Source: Bacillota bacterium (GTDB lineage: Bacteria > Bacillota > Clostridia > Christensenellales > Aristaeellaceae). From it: a DNA stretch of 64,000 nucleotides. Both the position numbers and the translations under genes were made by a program. A model generated the notes under the pieces. It had not been told where the DNA came from, did not search any database, and saw nothing but the letters and a program-made list of their open reading frames with translations. Positions 1 to 9,361 of the stretch are shown in pieces. Numbering within the stretch: the first letter of the stretch is position 1; every line of letters starts with the position of its first letter. The stretch lies in assembly GCA_023413135.1 (NCBI GenBank), contig JAEZQK010000032.1, positions 1 through 64,000 of the forward strand, given 5' to 3'.

Positions 1-371
1 TCTTCCACGTTGCGGATGGCCCAGCGGGCGAACACCAGCTTCACGTTGTCCTGGCCCACGGAGACGGTGACTGTCTCATCCTTGATCGCCACGATGGTGC
101 CGTAGATGCCGCCGATGGTGCAGATACGGTCAGTGACCTTCAGCGCGGACAGCATTTCCTTGACCTTCTTGTCCTTTTTCCGCTGGGGCCTGATGAGCAG
201 GAAATAGAACACTACGAAGATCAGCGCCATGGGGATGAGCGTGCTCAAAAGATCGAGCGGTCCAGCAGCGGGAACGGCGTTAGGATCGGCAGCAGTAGTT
301 CCGCCGGTGGTGGCGGCATCCGCCAGGGCCGCGTTGAGGCCAAATGCCCAGTTGATAAGCGTATTCAGCAT
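1..371 (-). CDS. yajC: Preprotein translocase subunit YajC (C-terminus cut by window edge)
   Basis: YajC is a small single-pass membrane protein that joins SecDF at the SecYEG translocon. The product starts with MLNTLINWAF, followed by an Ala/Thr-rich stretch. A hydrophobic helix at about residues 45-62 ends in FYFLLIRPQRKKDKK, the hallmark transition of the family, and a beta-rich cytosolic domain follows (about 75-123: RICTIGGIYGTIVAIKDE). The reading frame runs off the left edge, so the last residues are missing. The ATG at 371 has AAGGGGGA upstream and its own sigma-A promoter. tgt lies 125 bp upstream on the same strand; tgt-yajC is a common bacterial order, with secD/secF usually next, presumably beyond the window. 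Identification is firm from the helix and RPQ motif. Confidence 0.95.
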   Translation of the reverse strand, partial: MLNTLINWAFGLNAALADAATTGGTTAADPNAVPAAGPLDLLSTLIPMALIFVVFYFLLIRPQRKKDKKVKEMLSALKVTDRICTIGGIYGTIVAIKDETVTVSVGQDNVKLVFARWAIRNVE

Positions 372-406
372 GGATTGGGGTCCCCCTTCAACATTCTGTC
401 TATGCG

Positions 407-435
407 ATTATAACAAGAAATGGTGAGCCGCGCAA
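407..435 (-). promoter_or_regulatory. Sigma-A type promoter for yajC
   Basis: On the minus strand there is TTGCGC (435-430), a 17-bp spacer and a perfect TATAAT (412-407), about 36 bp before the yajC start. yajC can therefore be transcribed independently of tgt. Confidence 0.8.
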
Positions 436-496
436 GGGATAATTGGACAAAGCAGGAAAGATTTCAGGAAAGCTTCATAAAGAGGGTATGAGATCA

Positions 497-1624
<1,128 letters not shown>

Positions 1625-1636
1625 TCCATGCTCCTT

Positions 1637-2332
1637 TTAACTTTGTGATTCTCCCTGGAGAAAGAGCCTGATGGTTTCTGCATATCCTTCCCAGGTTTCG
1701 CCCTGAGGCGCGCTTAAGAACGTCATTTGCTCGCCGCGGGTGGGGTGGGTGAGCGTCAGCTTCGCTCCCCACAGGGCGATCTGCCTGCCGGGGATGCCGT
1801 GGCCGTACCTTGCATCGAAAACAAGGGGATGGCCTGAGGATGCCATCTGCACCCGTATCTGATGGGCACGGCCCGTTTGAAGCCGGATGTGGCACAGGGA
1901 GGTATTTACCCTACGGCCTAAGCACTCAAAGTGCAAAACCGCCAATTGGCCGCCCGGTGTACCTTCCGGCACGGCGGAGACCACGTTCTGCGCTTCGTCT
2001 TTAACAAGATAATGATTAAGCGTGCCGCTATCCGGCAGATTCCCTTCCACGATGGCCAAATACTCCCGGCCCATTTCATGGGTGGACACCTGCTTGGAAA
2101 GCCGCGCCGCCGCCTTGGAGGTGCGGGCCAAACATAGCAGGCCACCCACGGGCCTATCCATGCGGTGGACAAGGCCCAGATAGACGTCCCCGGGCTTTTG
2201 ATATTTTTCTTTGATGTATTGCTTCATTTGGGTAAGCAGATCGTCATCCCCCGTGGCATCCGCCTGTGTCAGAAGATTCGGGGGCTTCACTACCACCAGA
2301 AGGTGGTTGTCCTCATAGACGACGTTACACAT
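1637..2332 (-). CDS. RluA-family pseudouridine synthase
   Basis: A predicted RNA pseudouridine synthase that isomerises uridines in rRNA or tRNA. The catalytic motif HRMDRPVGG is at 57-65, with Asp59 the expected nucleophile; the usual HRLD is HRMD here. Other family segments are VVYEDNHLLVVVKP near the N-terminus and TGRAHQIRVQMASSGHPL near residue 170. At 231 aa it lacks the N-terminal S4 domain of RluD-type enzymes, so it is a short, catalytic-domain-only member whose target site cannot be assigned. Its start overlaps the end of the methyltransferase gene by 8 bp (ATGTGTAA), indicating translational coupling. tgt follows after 12 bp. Confidence 0.92.
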   Translation of the reverse strand: MCNVVYEDNHLLVVVKPPNLLTQADATGDDDLLTQMKQYIKEKYQKPGDVYLGLVHRMDRPVGGLLCLARTSKAAARLSKQVSTHEMGREYLAIVEGNLPDSGTLNHYLVKDEAQNVVSAVPEGTPGGQLAVLHFECLGRRVNTSLCHIRLQTGRAHQIRVQMASSGHPLVFDARYGHGIPGRQIALWGAKLTLTHPTRGEQMTFLSAPQGETWEGYAETIRLFLQGESQS

Positions 2333-3197
2333 GGGCTTCCCACCGCCCGCTGGACCCGCAGGGCAGCACGTCGCCGGTTGTTACGGGCAGGCACAATTCC
2401 TGGGCGTCGATGGTCCCTTTGCATTTTGCGCCTACGCACAGCCGAAGGATGTTGGAAAGCACGCTGGCCTGAAAGCCTGTGGTATAGCTGTTGATGAGGA
2501 AGAACAGTGGCGTATCGGATAAAACCTGCGCGCATGTATCGCACAGGCCGTACAGCTCATCCTCCAGCTTCCATACTTCGCCGTTGGGGCCGCGGCCATA
2601 GCTTGGAGGGTCCATTAGAATGCCGTCATATTGGCTGCCGCGGCGGATTTCCCGGCGGACAAATGCCAATGCATCCTCCACGATCCAGCGGCAGCTTGTT
2701 TCCGGGAGTTCTGAAAGCTCCCGGTTCTCCCGCGCCCAGTTCACCATGCCACGGGCTGCGTCTACATGGGTGACCTGTGCTCCGGCCGCGGCGCAGGCTA
2801 GCGTGGCCCCGCCGGTGTAACCGAACAGGTTTAAAATGCGGGGTGTTTTCCCCTGGGCTGTCCGGTCTTTGCAGAGGTTCTCCATCCAAACCCAGTTGGC
2901 GGCCTGCTCGGGGAAAAGGCCGGTATGCTTGAAGCCTGTGGGCCGGACGTAGAATTTCAATTCCTCATGGGCGATCACCCATCTGTCAGGAAGTTTTTCG
3001 AAAAACTCCCACTGGCCGCCACCCTTTTCGCTGCGGTGGTAATGGGCCTGGGCCTTCTGCCACAGCCCGGGATCGGAGGCGGGCCAGATCACCTGTGGGT
3101 CGGGGCGGCGCAAAATGACGTTGCCCCAACGTTCCAGCTTTTCGCCGTCCCCCGTATCCAGGACTTGATAGTCCGTCCATGTGTTGGCTAGGAACAT
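2325..3197 (-). CDS. Class I SAM-dependent methyltransferase, RlmI/RlmK-like
   Basis: A predicted RNA cytosine or guanine methyltransferase of the RlmI/RlmK (COG1092-like) type. The SAM-binding motif I is NLFGYTGGATLACAAAGA with the acidic VDAARG after it, and motif IV is DPPSYGRG. The N-terminal part (WGNVILRRPDPQVIW, FKHTGLFPEQ) matches the substrate-side half of this family. The frame is open for 14 more codons, but I chose the ATG at 3197 because AAAGGAGAG sits 5 bp before it, giving 290 aa. It is the first gene of the coupled methyltransferase/pseudouridine synthase/tgt set. No PUA domain is visible. The exact rRNA target is not inferable. Confidence 0.88.
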   Translation of the reverse strand: MFLANTWTDYQVLDTGDGEKLERWGNVILRRPDPQVIWPASDPGLWQKAQAHYHRSEKGGGQWEFFEKLPDRWVIAHEELKFYVRPTGFKHTGLFPEQAANWVWMENLCKDRTAQGKTPRILNLFGYTGGATLACAAAGAQVTHVDAARGMVNWARENRELSELPETSCRWIVEDALAFVRREIRRGSQYDGILMDPPSYGRGPNGEVWKLEDELYGLCDTCAQVLSDTPLFFLINSYTTGFQASVLSNILRLCVGAKCKGTIDAQELCLPVTTGDVLPCGSSGRWEAHV

Positions 3198-3272
3198 TTT
3201 TCTCTCCTTTTCCCGAAGGCACTTATCAATCTCCCACACGGCGTTGTCAGTAATATATCGGTGTAAAGCTTT

Positions 3273-3362
3273 GTAGGGCGGGGGCTTGCTACCGCCGTCC
3301 GTTTCATATATATGCTAGATGCATGGCACCGCAACATGCGGCGGGAGCAAGCCCCGCCCTAC
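3273..3362. repeat. REP-like imperfect inverted repeat between ileS and the methyltransferase gene
   Basis: Left arm 3273-3297 begins GTAGGGCGGGGGCTTGCT. Right arm 3339-3362 is its near-perfect reverse complement (one mismatch, one gap), with a 41-bp loop. The sequence is very GC-rich, codes for nothing, and sits just downstream of ileS. It resembles the dispersed GTAGGGGCGGGG-type palindromes seen in many Clostridia. It may act as a terminator or mRNA-stabilising stem, but there is no T-run. Confidence 0.7.
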
Positions 3363-3404
3363 GGTGGTTTAGTTCCATAACGTATGGGGCTGATCCTAAA
3401 AAGA

Positions 3405-6400
3405 TTATACCCGCTTTACAGAAAGTACCGCCGTTTCCCCGTTGATGTCCCATTCCTTGGCGATGGCATCGGCGGGAGCTTCACCCGCGGTGAGGCTGAG
3501 GGCCAGCACGCCTTTTTCGATCATATCGCGGCCGCTTTCGATGGCGGCGGACAGCTTCTCTCCTGCCTGGTAGGTCACATGGATGCGGTCGGTAACGTCG
3601 AAATCGGCATCCTTGCGCATGGTTTGAAGCTTGCTGATCACTTCCCGCACAAACCCTTCCCGGATGAGCTCGGGGGTGAGGTTGGTATCGATGACCACGG
3701 TGACGTCATGGTCGGTGATAGCCATGAAGCCCGGCTTTTGCATGGGCTCGGTGAGCACGTCGTCCTTTTCCAGCACCACCTGGGTACCATCCAGCTCAAA
3801 GGAGACGCTCTCGCCCCGGTTGAAGGCATCCACCACGTCGTTGCCGTCCAAGGCAGTCAAATGCTGGCTGATCTTGCCCAACAGCTTTCCATAGCGGGGG
3901 CCCAAGGTACGCAATTGCGGCTTGAGCTTATAGCTGGTGAAGGCCCGAGCATCCTCGGTGAAGACCACCTGCTTGACGTTGAGCTCGTCTTCCGCCAGGT
4001 CCACGTATTCGCCCACAAAGGAAGCACCCTTGACATACAGCGATGCCACCGGCTGGCGTACCTTCATGGAGGCGGCGTTGCGGCAGGCGCGGCCCAGCTG
4101 CACCACATCGATGAGGGCGGCCATCTGCTTTTCCATGGCCGGGTCGATGAAGGCTTCGTTTACAGTGGGGAAATCGCACAAATGCACGCTGATGGGCGCG
4201 GAAGCATCCACGCTGCGCGCAAGGTTTTGATACATGCTTTCCGCCATGTAGGGCACAAAGGGTGCGATGAGGCGGGAGAGCGTTTCCAATACGGTGTACA
4301 GGGTGATGAAGGCGGCCTCCTTGTCGCCGGCCATGCCCTTGCCCCAGAACCGTTCCCGGCTGCGGCGCACATACCAGTTGCTTAAGTCGTCCACAAAGTC
4401 GCCGATGGCCCGCGCAGGCTCCGTGATATGGTAATTGTCCAGCTCACTTTCCACAAGGCGGATGAGTGTGTGAAGGCGGCTTAATACCCATTTATCCATC
4501 AGGGACAATTGCGCCTTGTGGAGCGGATGCTCCTTGGGGTTAAAATTGTCGATATTGGCGTAGAGCACGAAGAAGGCGTAGGTATTTTGCAGCGTGCCCA
4601 TAAATTTGCGCTGGCATTCGGATACAGCCTCGCCGTAGAAGCGGCTGGGCAGCCAGGGAGCGCCGCCGGTATAGAAGTACCAGCGCACGGCGTCGGCGCC
4701 CTGAACGTCAAGAACACTCCAGGGATCCACCACATTGCCCTTGTGCTTGGACATTTTTTGCCCATCCTTGTCCTGCACGTGGCCCATAACGACGCAGTTT
4801 TCAAAGGGAGACTTGTTAAAAAGCAGTGTGCCGATGGCCAGCAACGTGTAGAACCAGCCGCGGGTCTGGTCGATGGCCTCAGAAATGTAGGCGGCAGGAA
4901 AGTTCTCCTCAAACTTTTCCTTGTTTTCAAAGGGGTAATGCCACTGGGCAAAGGGCATGGAGCCGGAATCGTACCAGCAGTCGATGACCTCCTTGACCCT
5001 GTTCATTTCCTTGCCGCACACGGGGCATTTCAATTTGATCTGGTCGATGAAGGGGCGGTGCAGTTCCACATCGTCAAAGGGCGTCACCGCCATATCTTTG
5101 AGTTCCTGCTTGGAGCCTACCACATGCATGTGGCCGTCTTCACAAAGCCAGATGGGCAGCGGAGTGCCCCAGTAGCGTTCCCGGGAAAGGCCCCAGTCCA
5201 CCACGTTCTCCAGGAAGTTGCCCATGCGGCCTTCCTTGATGTTGTCGGGCAGCCAGTTGACGCTGCGGTTGTTGCGCAAAAGGTCGTCTTTCAGGGCGGT
5301 CATACGAATAAACCAGGTAGCCCTGGCATAGTACAAAAGCGGTGTGTCGCAGCGCCAGCAGAAGGGATAGTTATGGGTATAGGCCGCCGTCTTGAGTAGC
5401 AGGCCGCGTTCTTTGAGGTCGGTTAGGATGGCGGGGTCGGCCTGTTTGACGAACACACCCTCCCAGGGCGTTTCAGAGACGAATTTGCCCTGGGTGTCCA
5501 CCAGTTGCACAAAGGGCAGGCCGTTTTCCCGGCCTACGCGTGCATCATCCTCGCCGAAGGCAGGAGCGATATGTACGATGCCGGTGCCGTCGGTGAGCGT
5601 GACATAGCTGTCGCACACCACATACCAGGCTTTTTCCTTGGGGTTTGCGAAATTGTAGAGAGGTTCATATTCCAAACCCTTGAGCTTTTCGCCGGGGAAG
5701 ACATTCAAAATCTCGGCCGCCGCCGCGTCATGCTCGCAGAACACGGAGGAGATGAGCGCCTTGGCCATGATGAAGGTCTGCCCGTTTACGGATACGCGGC
5801 AGTATTCCTCCTTGGCATTAACGCACAGTGCCACGTTGCTGGGCAGCGTCCAGGGCGTGGTGGTCCAAGCCAGAAGGAAAGTGTCCTTTTCGCCCTTTAC
5901 GGGAAAGCGAACAAAGGCGCTCAGGTCGCTGACCTCTTTATAGCCCTGGGCCACCTCGTGGCTGGAAAGCGCGGTGCCGCAGCGGGGGCAGTAGGGGACC
6001 ACCTTGTGGCCTTTGTAAAGCAGGTCGCGCTTGGCGATCTCCTTGAGGCTCCACCAAACGGACTCGATATAGCTGTCTTCGTATGTAATGTAGGGATGGT
6101 CCATGTCCACCCAGAAGGCGACGCGCTCGGACATCTCCTCCCACTCGTGCAGATACTTCCACACGCTTTTTTTGCAGGCGGCGATAAAGGGCTCGATGCC
6201 GTAGGCCTCGATTTGCGGCTTTCCGTCCAGCCCAAGCTGCTTTTCCACTTCCAGTTCCACCGGCAGGCCGTGGGTATCCCAGCCGGCCTTGCGCAAAACC
6301 CGCTTGCCCTTCATGGTCTGGTAGCGGGGGATCAGATCCTTGATGGAGCGGGTGAGCACGTGGCCGATGTGGGGTTTGCCGTTGGCCGTAGGGGGGCCGT

Positions 6401-6536
6401 CGAAGAAACTGAAGGATTCCGCCGCGCCATCCCTGTGGTGGAAGCTTTTTGAAATGACGTCGTTGTCCTTCCAAAAGGCGGCGACTTCCTTTTCCCGGGC
6501 TGTGAAATTCATGTCGGTGGGCACTTTTTGATACAT
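3405..6536 (-). CDS. ileS: Isoleucyl-tRNA synthetase, type 2 (IleS2-like)
   Basis: Charges tRNA-Ile with isoleucine and edits valine. From the ATG at 6536 (GGGAGG 7 bp upstream) the protein is 1043 aa; a longer open frame would run into the T-box terminator and is rejected. The class I signature HIGH is at 56-59 (PHIGHV). The second signature reads KMSKHKGN rather than the KMSKS of type 1 enzymes. Editing-domain segments (TTTPWTLPSN, GTGIVHIAPAFGEDD) and the anticodon-binding domain (SNWYVRRSRERFW) are present. Length and the altered KMSKx loop fit the eukaryote-like IleS2 clade, many members of which are insensitive to mupirocin. Expression should be controlled by the T-box just upstream. 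A REP-like palindrome follows the gene. Confidence 0.96.
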   Translation of the reverse strand: MYQKVPTDMNFTAREKEVAAFWKDNDVISKSFHHRDGAAESFSFFDGPPTANGKPHIGHVLTRSIKDLIPRYQTMKGKRVLRKAGWDTHGLPVELEVEKQLGLDGKPQIEAYGIEPFIAACKKSVWKYLHEWEEMSERVAFWVDMDHPYITYEDSYIESVWWSLKEIAKRDLLYKGHKVVPYCPRCGTALSSHEVAQGYKEVSDLSAFVRFPVKGEKDTFLLAWTTTPWTLPSNVALCVNAKEEYCRVSVNGQTFIMAKALISSVFCEHDAAAAEILNVFPGEKLKGLEYEPLYNFANPKEKAWYVVCDSYVTLTDGTGIVHIAPAFGEDDARVGRENGLPFVQLVDTQGKFVSETPWEGVFVKQADPAILTDLKERGLLLKTAAYTHNYPFCWRCDTPLLYYARATWFIRMTALKDDLLRNNRSVNWLPDNIKEGRMGNFLENVVDWGLSRERYWGTPLPIWLCEDGHMHVVGSKQELKDMAVTPFDDVELHRPFIDQIKLKCPVCGKEMNRVKEVIDCWYDSGSMPFAQWHYPFENKEKFEENFPAAYISEAIDQTRGWFYTLLAIGTLLFNKSPFENCVVMGHVQDKDGQKMSKHKGNVVDPWSVLDVQGADAVRWYFYTGGAPWLPSRFYGEAVSECQRKFMGTLQNTYAFFVLYANIDNFNPKEHPLHKAQLSLMDKWVLSRLHTLIRLVESELDNYHITEPARAIGDFVDDLSNWYVRRSRERFWGKGMAGDKEAAFITLYTVLETLSRLIAPFVPYMAESMYQNLARSVDASAPISVHLCDFPTVNEAFIDPAMEKQMAALIDVVQLGRACRNAASMKVRQPVASLYVKGASFVGEYVDLAEDELNVKQVVFTEDARAFTSYKLKPQLRTLGPRYGKLLGKISQHLTALDGNDVVDAFNRGESVSFELDGTQVVLEKDDVLTEPMQKPGFMAITDHDVTVVIDTNLTPELIREGFVREVISKLQTMRKDADFDVTDRIHVTYQAGEKLSAAIESGRDMIEKGVLALSLTAGEAPADAIAKEWDINGETAVLSVKRV

Positions 6537-6583
6537 AATGAACCTCCCGTGTCCATAATCGGCGGATGAGGATTGCGGAGTAT

Positions 6584-6838
6584 AAAAAAACCGCCCCAAT
6601 TTTTCTTGGGACGGATTGCTCCGCGGTACCACCCAGATTGGCGCTTAAACGCCCTCTTTGCGCAAACTAATAAGCTTGCGGCCCTGTAACGGGAGCAGCC
6701 CGCCCGCACTTTGGGCTTTGCGCCTTTTAGTGCGGAGACTCCGGGGTGATTTGGCGCGGACTCCCTTGCCGGCCTTCCACCAACGCCGGCTCGCTTGAAA
6801 GGGATTTTTCCAGGCCCATCCCCATCACGGTCATATAC
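6584..6838 (-). ncRNA. T-box leader (Ile specifier) upstream of ileS
   Basis: Read on the minus strand, the leader holds a long Stem I with the GAGCC...GGTGG...GGCC distal features. A specifier region AAATCACCCCGGAG places codon ATC (Ile) at 6750-6748. The canonical T-box sequence TGGGTGGTACCGCG is at 6635-6622. A terminator follows: CCGTCCCAAG paired with TTGGGGCGG, then seven T (6614-6584). Uncharged tRNA-Ile should pair with the specifier and the T-box bulge, favour the antiterminator and let RNA polymerase reach ileS. The start is estimated from the promoter. Confidence 0.95.
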
Positions 6839-6845
6839 TTCATCT

Positions 6846-6873
6846 ATTATATGCATCAGGGAGAAAAAGTAAA
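6846..6873 (-). promoter_or_regulatory. Sigma-A type promoter for T-box/ileS
   Basis: Minus strand: TTTACT (6873-6868), a 16-bp spacer and a perfect TATAAT (6851-6846). It is placed so that transcription would start at about 6839, at the beginning of the T-box Stem I. Confidence 0.75.
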
Positions 6874-7028
6874 GGGGTTTTGTTGCAACGAGGCTATTTT
6901 GACGGATGGAATGGCTGCTATAGTGCAAAGTGAGCATAGGCTAACCTCGATTTTTGGAAAAATAGATGCATTGATCGGAAAATTGTGGTATACTGTCTGT
7001 TAAACATTGTTTTGCGGAGGGGAAAAGG

Positions 7029-8195
7029 GTGACAGGTTGGCTGATCAAACGGTTTATCAAAAATCATCGGGAGACGGGTAATCAAACCGTCCGGGCGGCT
7101 TATGCCACCCTGGGCGCATCGGTTGGGATATGCATCAACATTCTTCTATCGCTGTTAAAATTCCTGATCGGCCTTTTCTCCGGCTCAGTGGCCGTGACGG
7201 CGGACGCCGCCAACAACCTGTCGGATGCGGGAGGCTCTATCGTTTCCCTGGTAAGCGCCCGCATCGCGCAAAAGCCGGGAGATAAGGATCATCCCTTTGG
7301 ACACGGGCGGATGGAATACATCGGCGCTCTGGGCGTGGGCGTTTTGATTCTATTAATGGGCTTTGAGCTGTTGAAAGAAGGCATTTCCAGCATCATAACG
7401 CCGTCAGTGCCGGATTTTTCTCCGGCCTCTTGGATCATCCTCTCTGGAGGTATTTTCCTCAAAGGCTGGCTGTATGTGTTTTATGGCAGGCTGGGCAGGG
7501 CCGTCGATTCCACGCCCCTAAAAGCCGCGGCCAAGGATTCCATATCCGATGTGCTGGCCAGCAGCGGCGTTTTGATCGGCATGCTGGCCGATAGATTTTT
7601 TGACCTGCATTTGGACGGGTATGTGGGCGTTCTGGTGGCATTGTTTGTTTTGCGTGCCGGATACCAGGTGTGCAAGGGGACGGTGGACCGGCTGCTGGGG
7701 TCAAGGCCCAGCCGGGAGATGAACGATAAGCTCATCGAAAAGCTGCTGTCCTATGAGGGCATCCTTGGGGTGCACGACTTGGTGATCCACGATTACGGAC
7801 CCGGGCGCAGCATCGCTTCCGTCCACGCGGAGGTATCGGCCAAGGCGGACATTGTTTCGATCCATGAACTCATCGATCATGCCGAGCGGGACATCTCCAG
7901 CGATATGGATATCCCGCTGCTTATCCATATGGACCCCATCGTCACCGATGATCAGGCGACTATTGAAACACAATCGCAGATGGAAGAATTTTTGGCGTCG
8001 GTCGACCCGCGGCTCAAGCTGCATGACTTCCGCCGGGTGAAGCATTTGGACAGGACCACCCTGATCTTTGATGTCATGGTACCTGCCGATTGGAAAGATA
8101 CGGCGGGCTTGAAGCAAAAAATTGAAGCGTACGCCCGGGAGATCGACAGCAAAAACGAATGCGTGCTGGACTTTGATACGGACTTTTACCATTAA
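7029..8195 (+). CDS. Cation diffusion facilitator, manganese-type (probable Mn2+ exporter)
   Basis: A proton-coupled divalent-cation exporter of the inner membrane. Six transmembrane segments are followed by a cytosolic ferredoxin-like domain (about 225-300). A further C-terminal extension of about 85 residues runs beyond the common length of about 300, for 388 aa in all. The TM2 site is Asn62-x3-Asp66 (within DAANNLSD) and the TM5 site is Asp170-x3-Asp174 (DSISD). This ND-DD combination is the one reported for Mn-selective CDFs such as MntE, in contrast to the HD sites of zinc members. HPFGHGRMEY is the conserved loop. The start is GTG at 7029 after GGAGGGGAAAAGG. It is divergent from ileS. 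Metal choice is inferred from those residues only. Confidence 0.92.
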   Translation: MTGWLIKRFIKNHRETGNQTVRAAYATLGASVGICINILLSLLKFLIGLFSGSVAVTADAANNLSDAGGSIVSLVSARIAQKPGDKDHPFGHGRMEYIGALGVGVLILLMGFELLKEGISSIITPSVPDFSPASWIILSGGIFLKGWLYVFYGRLGRAVDSTPLKAAAKDSISDVLASSGVLIGMLADRFFDLHLDGYVGVLVALFVLRAGYQVCKGTVDRLLGSRPSREMNDKLIEKLLSYEGILGVHDLVIHDYGPGRSIASVHAEVSAKADIVSIHELIDHAERDISSDMDIPLLIHMDPIVTDDQATIETQSQMEEFLASVDPRLKLHDFRRVKHLDRTTLIFDVMVPADWKDTAGLKQKIEAYAREIDSKNECVLDFDTDFYH

Positions 8196-8303
8196 TTGGC
8201 CAGGAGACTTTTACATGGATATGCAGGATTTTCCCACCTCTGGCCGTTTAGAAAGAGAAGCAATAAAATTGTCGAATTTTGCTTGCAGGATGGGGGATAT
8301 TTT

Positions 8304-9302
8304 ATGGCCATTATGAAGCGGTTTTTTACCCGGATGATGTGTGTGATGCTGGCAGTCATGTGTTTTGCCGTGCCTTCCCAGGCTTCGCAGGAAGACGAAC
8401 TGAGCAATGAGGAGCTGATGGAGCTCCTGGCTGAAACCATTCCCGAGGGGCAGGATGGGGAACTGGATGAGTACCTGGTGCTGCCGGAGGGTTACGTGGC
8501 GCCGCAAACGGATACGTTCCAGCTTTTGCTCATTGGCACCGACACCTATTCCACCAAAAGCCGCGGCCGCAGCGATACCATGATGCTGGCCCAATTAGAC
8601 CCCAAAGCCAAAACCATCAAGCTGGTTTCCTTCCTTCGTGACATGTACGTGAAAATACCCGGCAAGGGTTCCAACCGCATCAACGCCGCCTATGCCTTCG
8701 GCGGCCCGGAGCTGCTATTGCAAACGCTGAAAGCCAACTTCGGCATTGAGCCGGACGCTTATGTATCCGTCAATTTCAGCCGCATGGCCGCCCTGATAGA
8801 CGTTATCGGCGGCGTGGAGATCGACGTATCCAAAAATGAACTGACTCAACTAAACGGCATTTTACAGTATTACAACGGGCAAATGGGCAAAAAACAAAAT
8901 GACGGCCTGGTGAAAAAAGCCGGGCTGCAAACGCTGACGGGAAAGCAGGCTCTGTCCTTCAGCCGCATCCGCAAGATTGACAGCGACTTTGCGCGCACCG
9001 ACCGCCAGCGCACCGTGGTGGAGGCGGCCTTCCACAAGGTCACGCAGTTGGGCTGGGATGAGATCGGCAAGCTTGTACTGGATAATCTGGATAACGTGGT
9101 GACCAATATTACGGCGGCAGACGCCATCCGCCTGATTCCCACGGCGCTGACGGCCAAGGAAGCCACCTTCGAGACCATGCAGATCCCGGTGCAAGGCGCA
9201 TATGCCAGCAAAATGATTTCGGGCATGGCCGTGCTGGTTCCCAACCTGACCAAGAATCTGGATGCGCTGAACGAATTTTTGTATGGTGAACAGGGCGATT
9301 AA
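8304..9302 (+). CDS. LytR-CpsA-Psr (LCP) family cell-envelope phosphotransferase
   Basis: LCP enzymes attach teichoic acids or other glycopolymers from undecaprenyl carriers to peptidoglycan outside the membrane. The chosen ATG at 8304 (GGGGGAT 6 bp upstream) gives 332 aa starting with a signal/anchor segment, MAIMKRFFTRMMCVMLAVM. The catalytic domain follows, with family motifs LLIGTDT, RGRSDTMMLA, VSFLRDMYVKIPG and NRINAAYAFGG. The arginine-rich FSRIRKIDSDFARTDRQR binds the pyrophosphate lipid. The region before the domain (about 30-75) is acidic. 36 more upstream codons are open but have no ribosome site and are left out. The gene ends at a strong terminator shared with the convergent L,D-transpeptidase gene. 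Confidence 0.93.
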   Translation: MAIMKRFFTRMMCVMLAVMCFAVPSQASQEDELSNEELMELLAETIPEGQDGELDEYLVLPEGYVAPQTDTFQLLLIGTDTYSTKSRGRSDTMMLAQLDPKAKTIKLVSFLRDMYVKIPGKGSNRINAAYAFGGPELLLQTLKANFGIEPDAYVSVNFSRMAALIDVIGGVEIDVSKNELTQLNGILQYYNGQMGKKQNDGLVKKAGLQTLTGKQALSFSRIRKIDSDFARTDRQRTVVEAAFHKVTQLGWDEIGKLVLDNLDNVVTNITAADAIRLIPTALTAKEATFETMQIPVQGAYASKMISGMAVLVPNLTKNLDALNEFLYGEQGD

Positions 9303-9316
9303 CGGAATATAAAACG

Positions 9317-9353
9317 AGCCGCCTTCCTTTATTGCAGGGAAGGCGGCTTTTAG
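9317..9353. terminator. Bidirectional terminator between convergent LCP and L,D-transpeptidase genes
   Basis: An 11-bp perfect stem, AGCCGCCTTCC (9317-9327) with GGAAGGCGGCT (9338-9348), is followed by TTTTAGTTT. On the opposite strand A/T-rich sequence precedes it. It can serve both flanking genes. Confidence 0.85.
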
Positions 9354-9361
9354 TTTATCGT

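Noticed and set aside
3384..4385. Long open frame opposite ileS (and others such as 5505-6452, 899-1426)
   Set aside because: Antisense shadows of strongly conserved genes. They have no ribosome sites and a composition set by the codons of the real gene.
6971..6994. Promoter TTGATC ... TATACT for the CDF gene
   Set aside because: The spacer is only 12 bp. The TATACT may still be used, but the pair is not a valid promoter.
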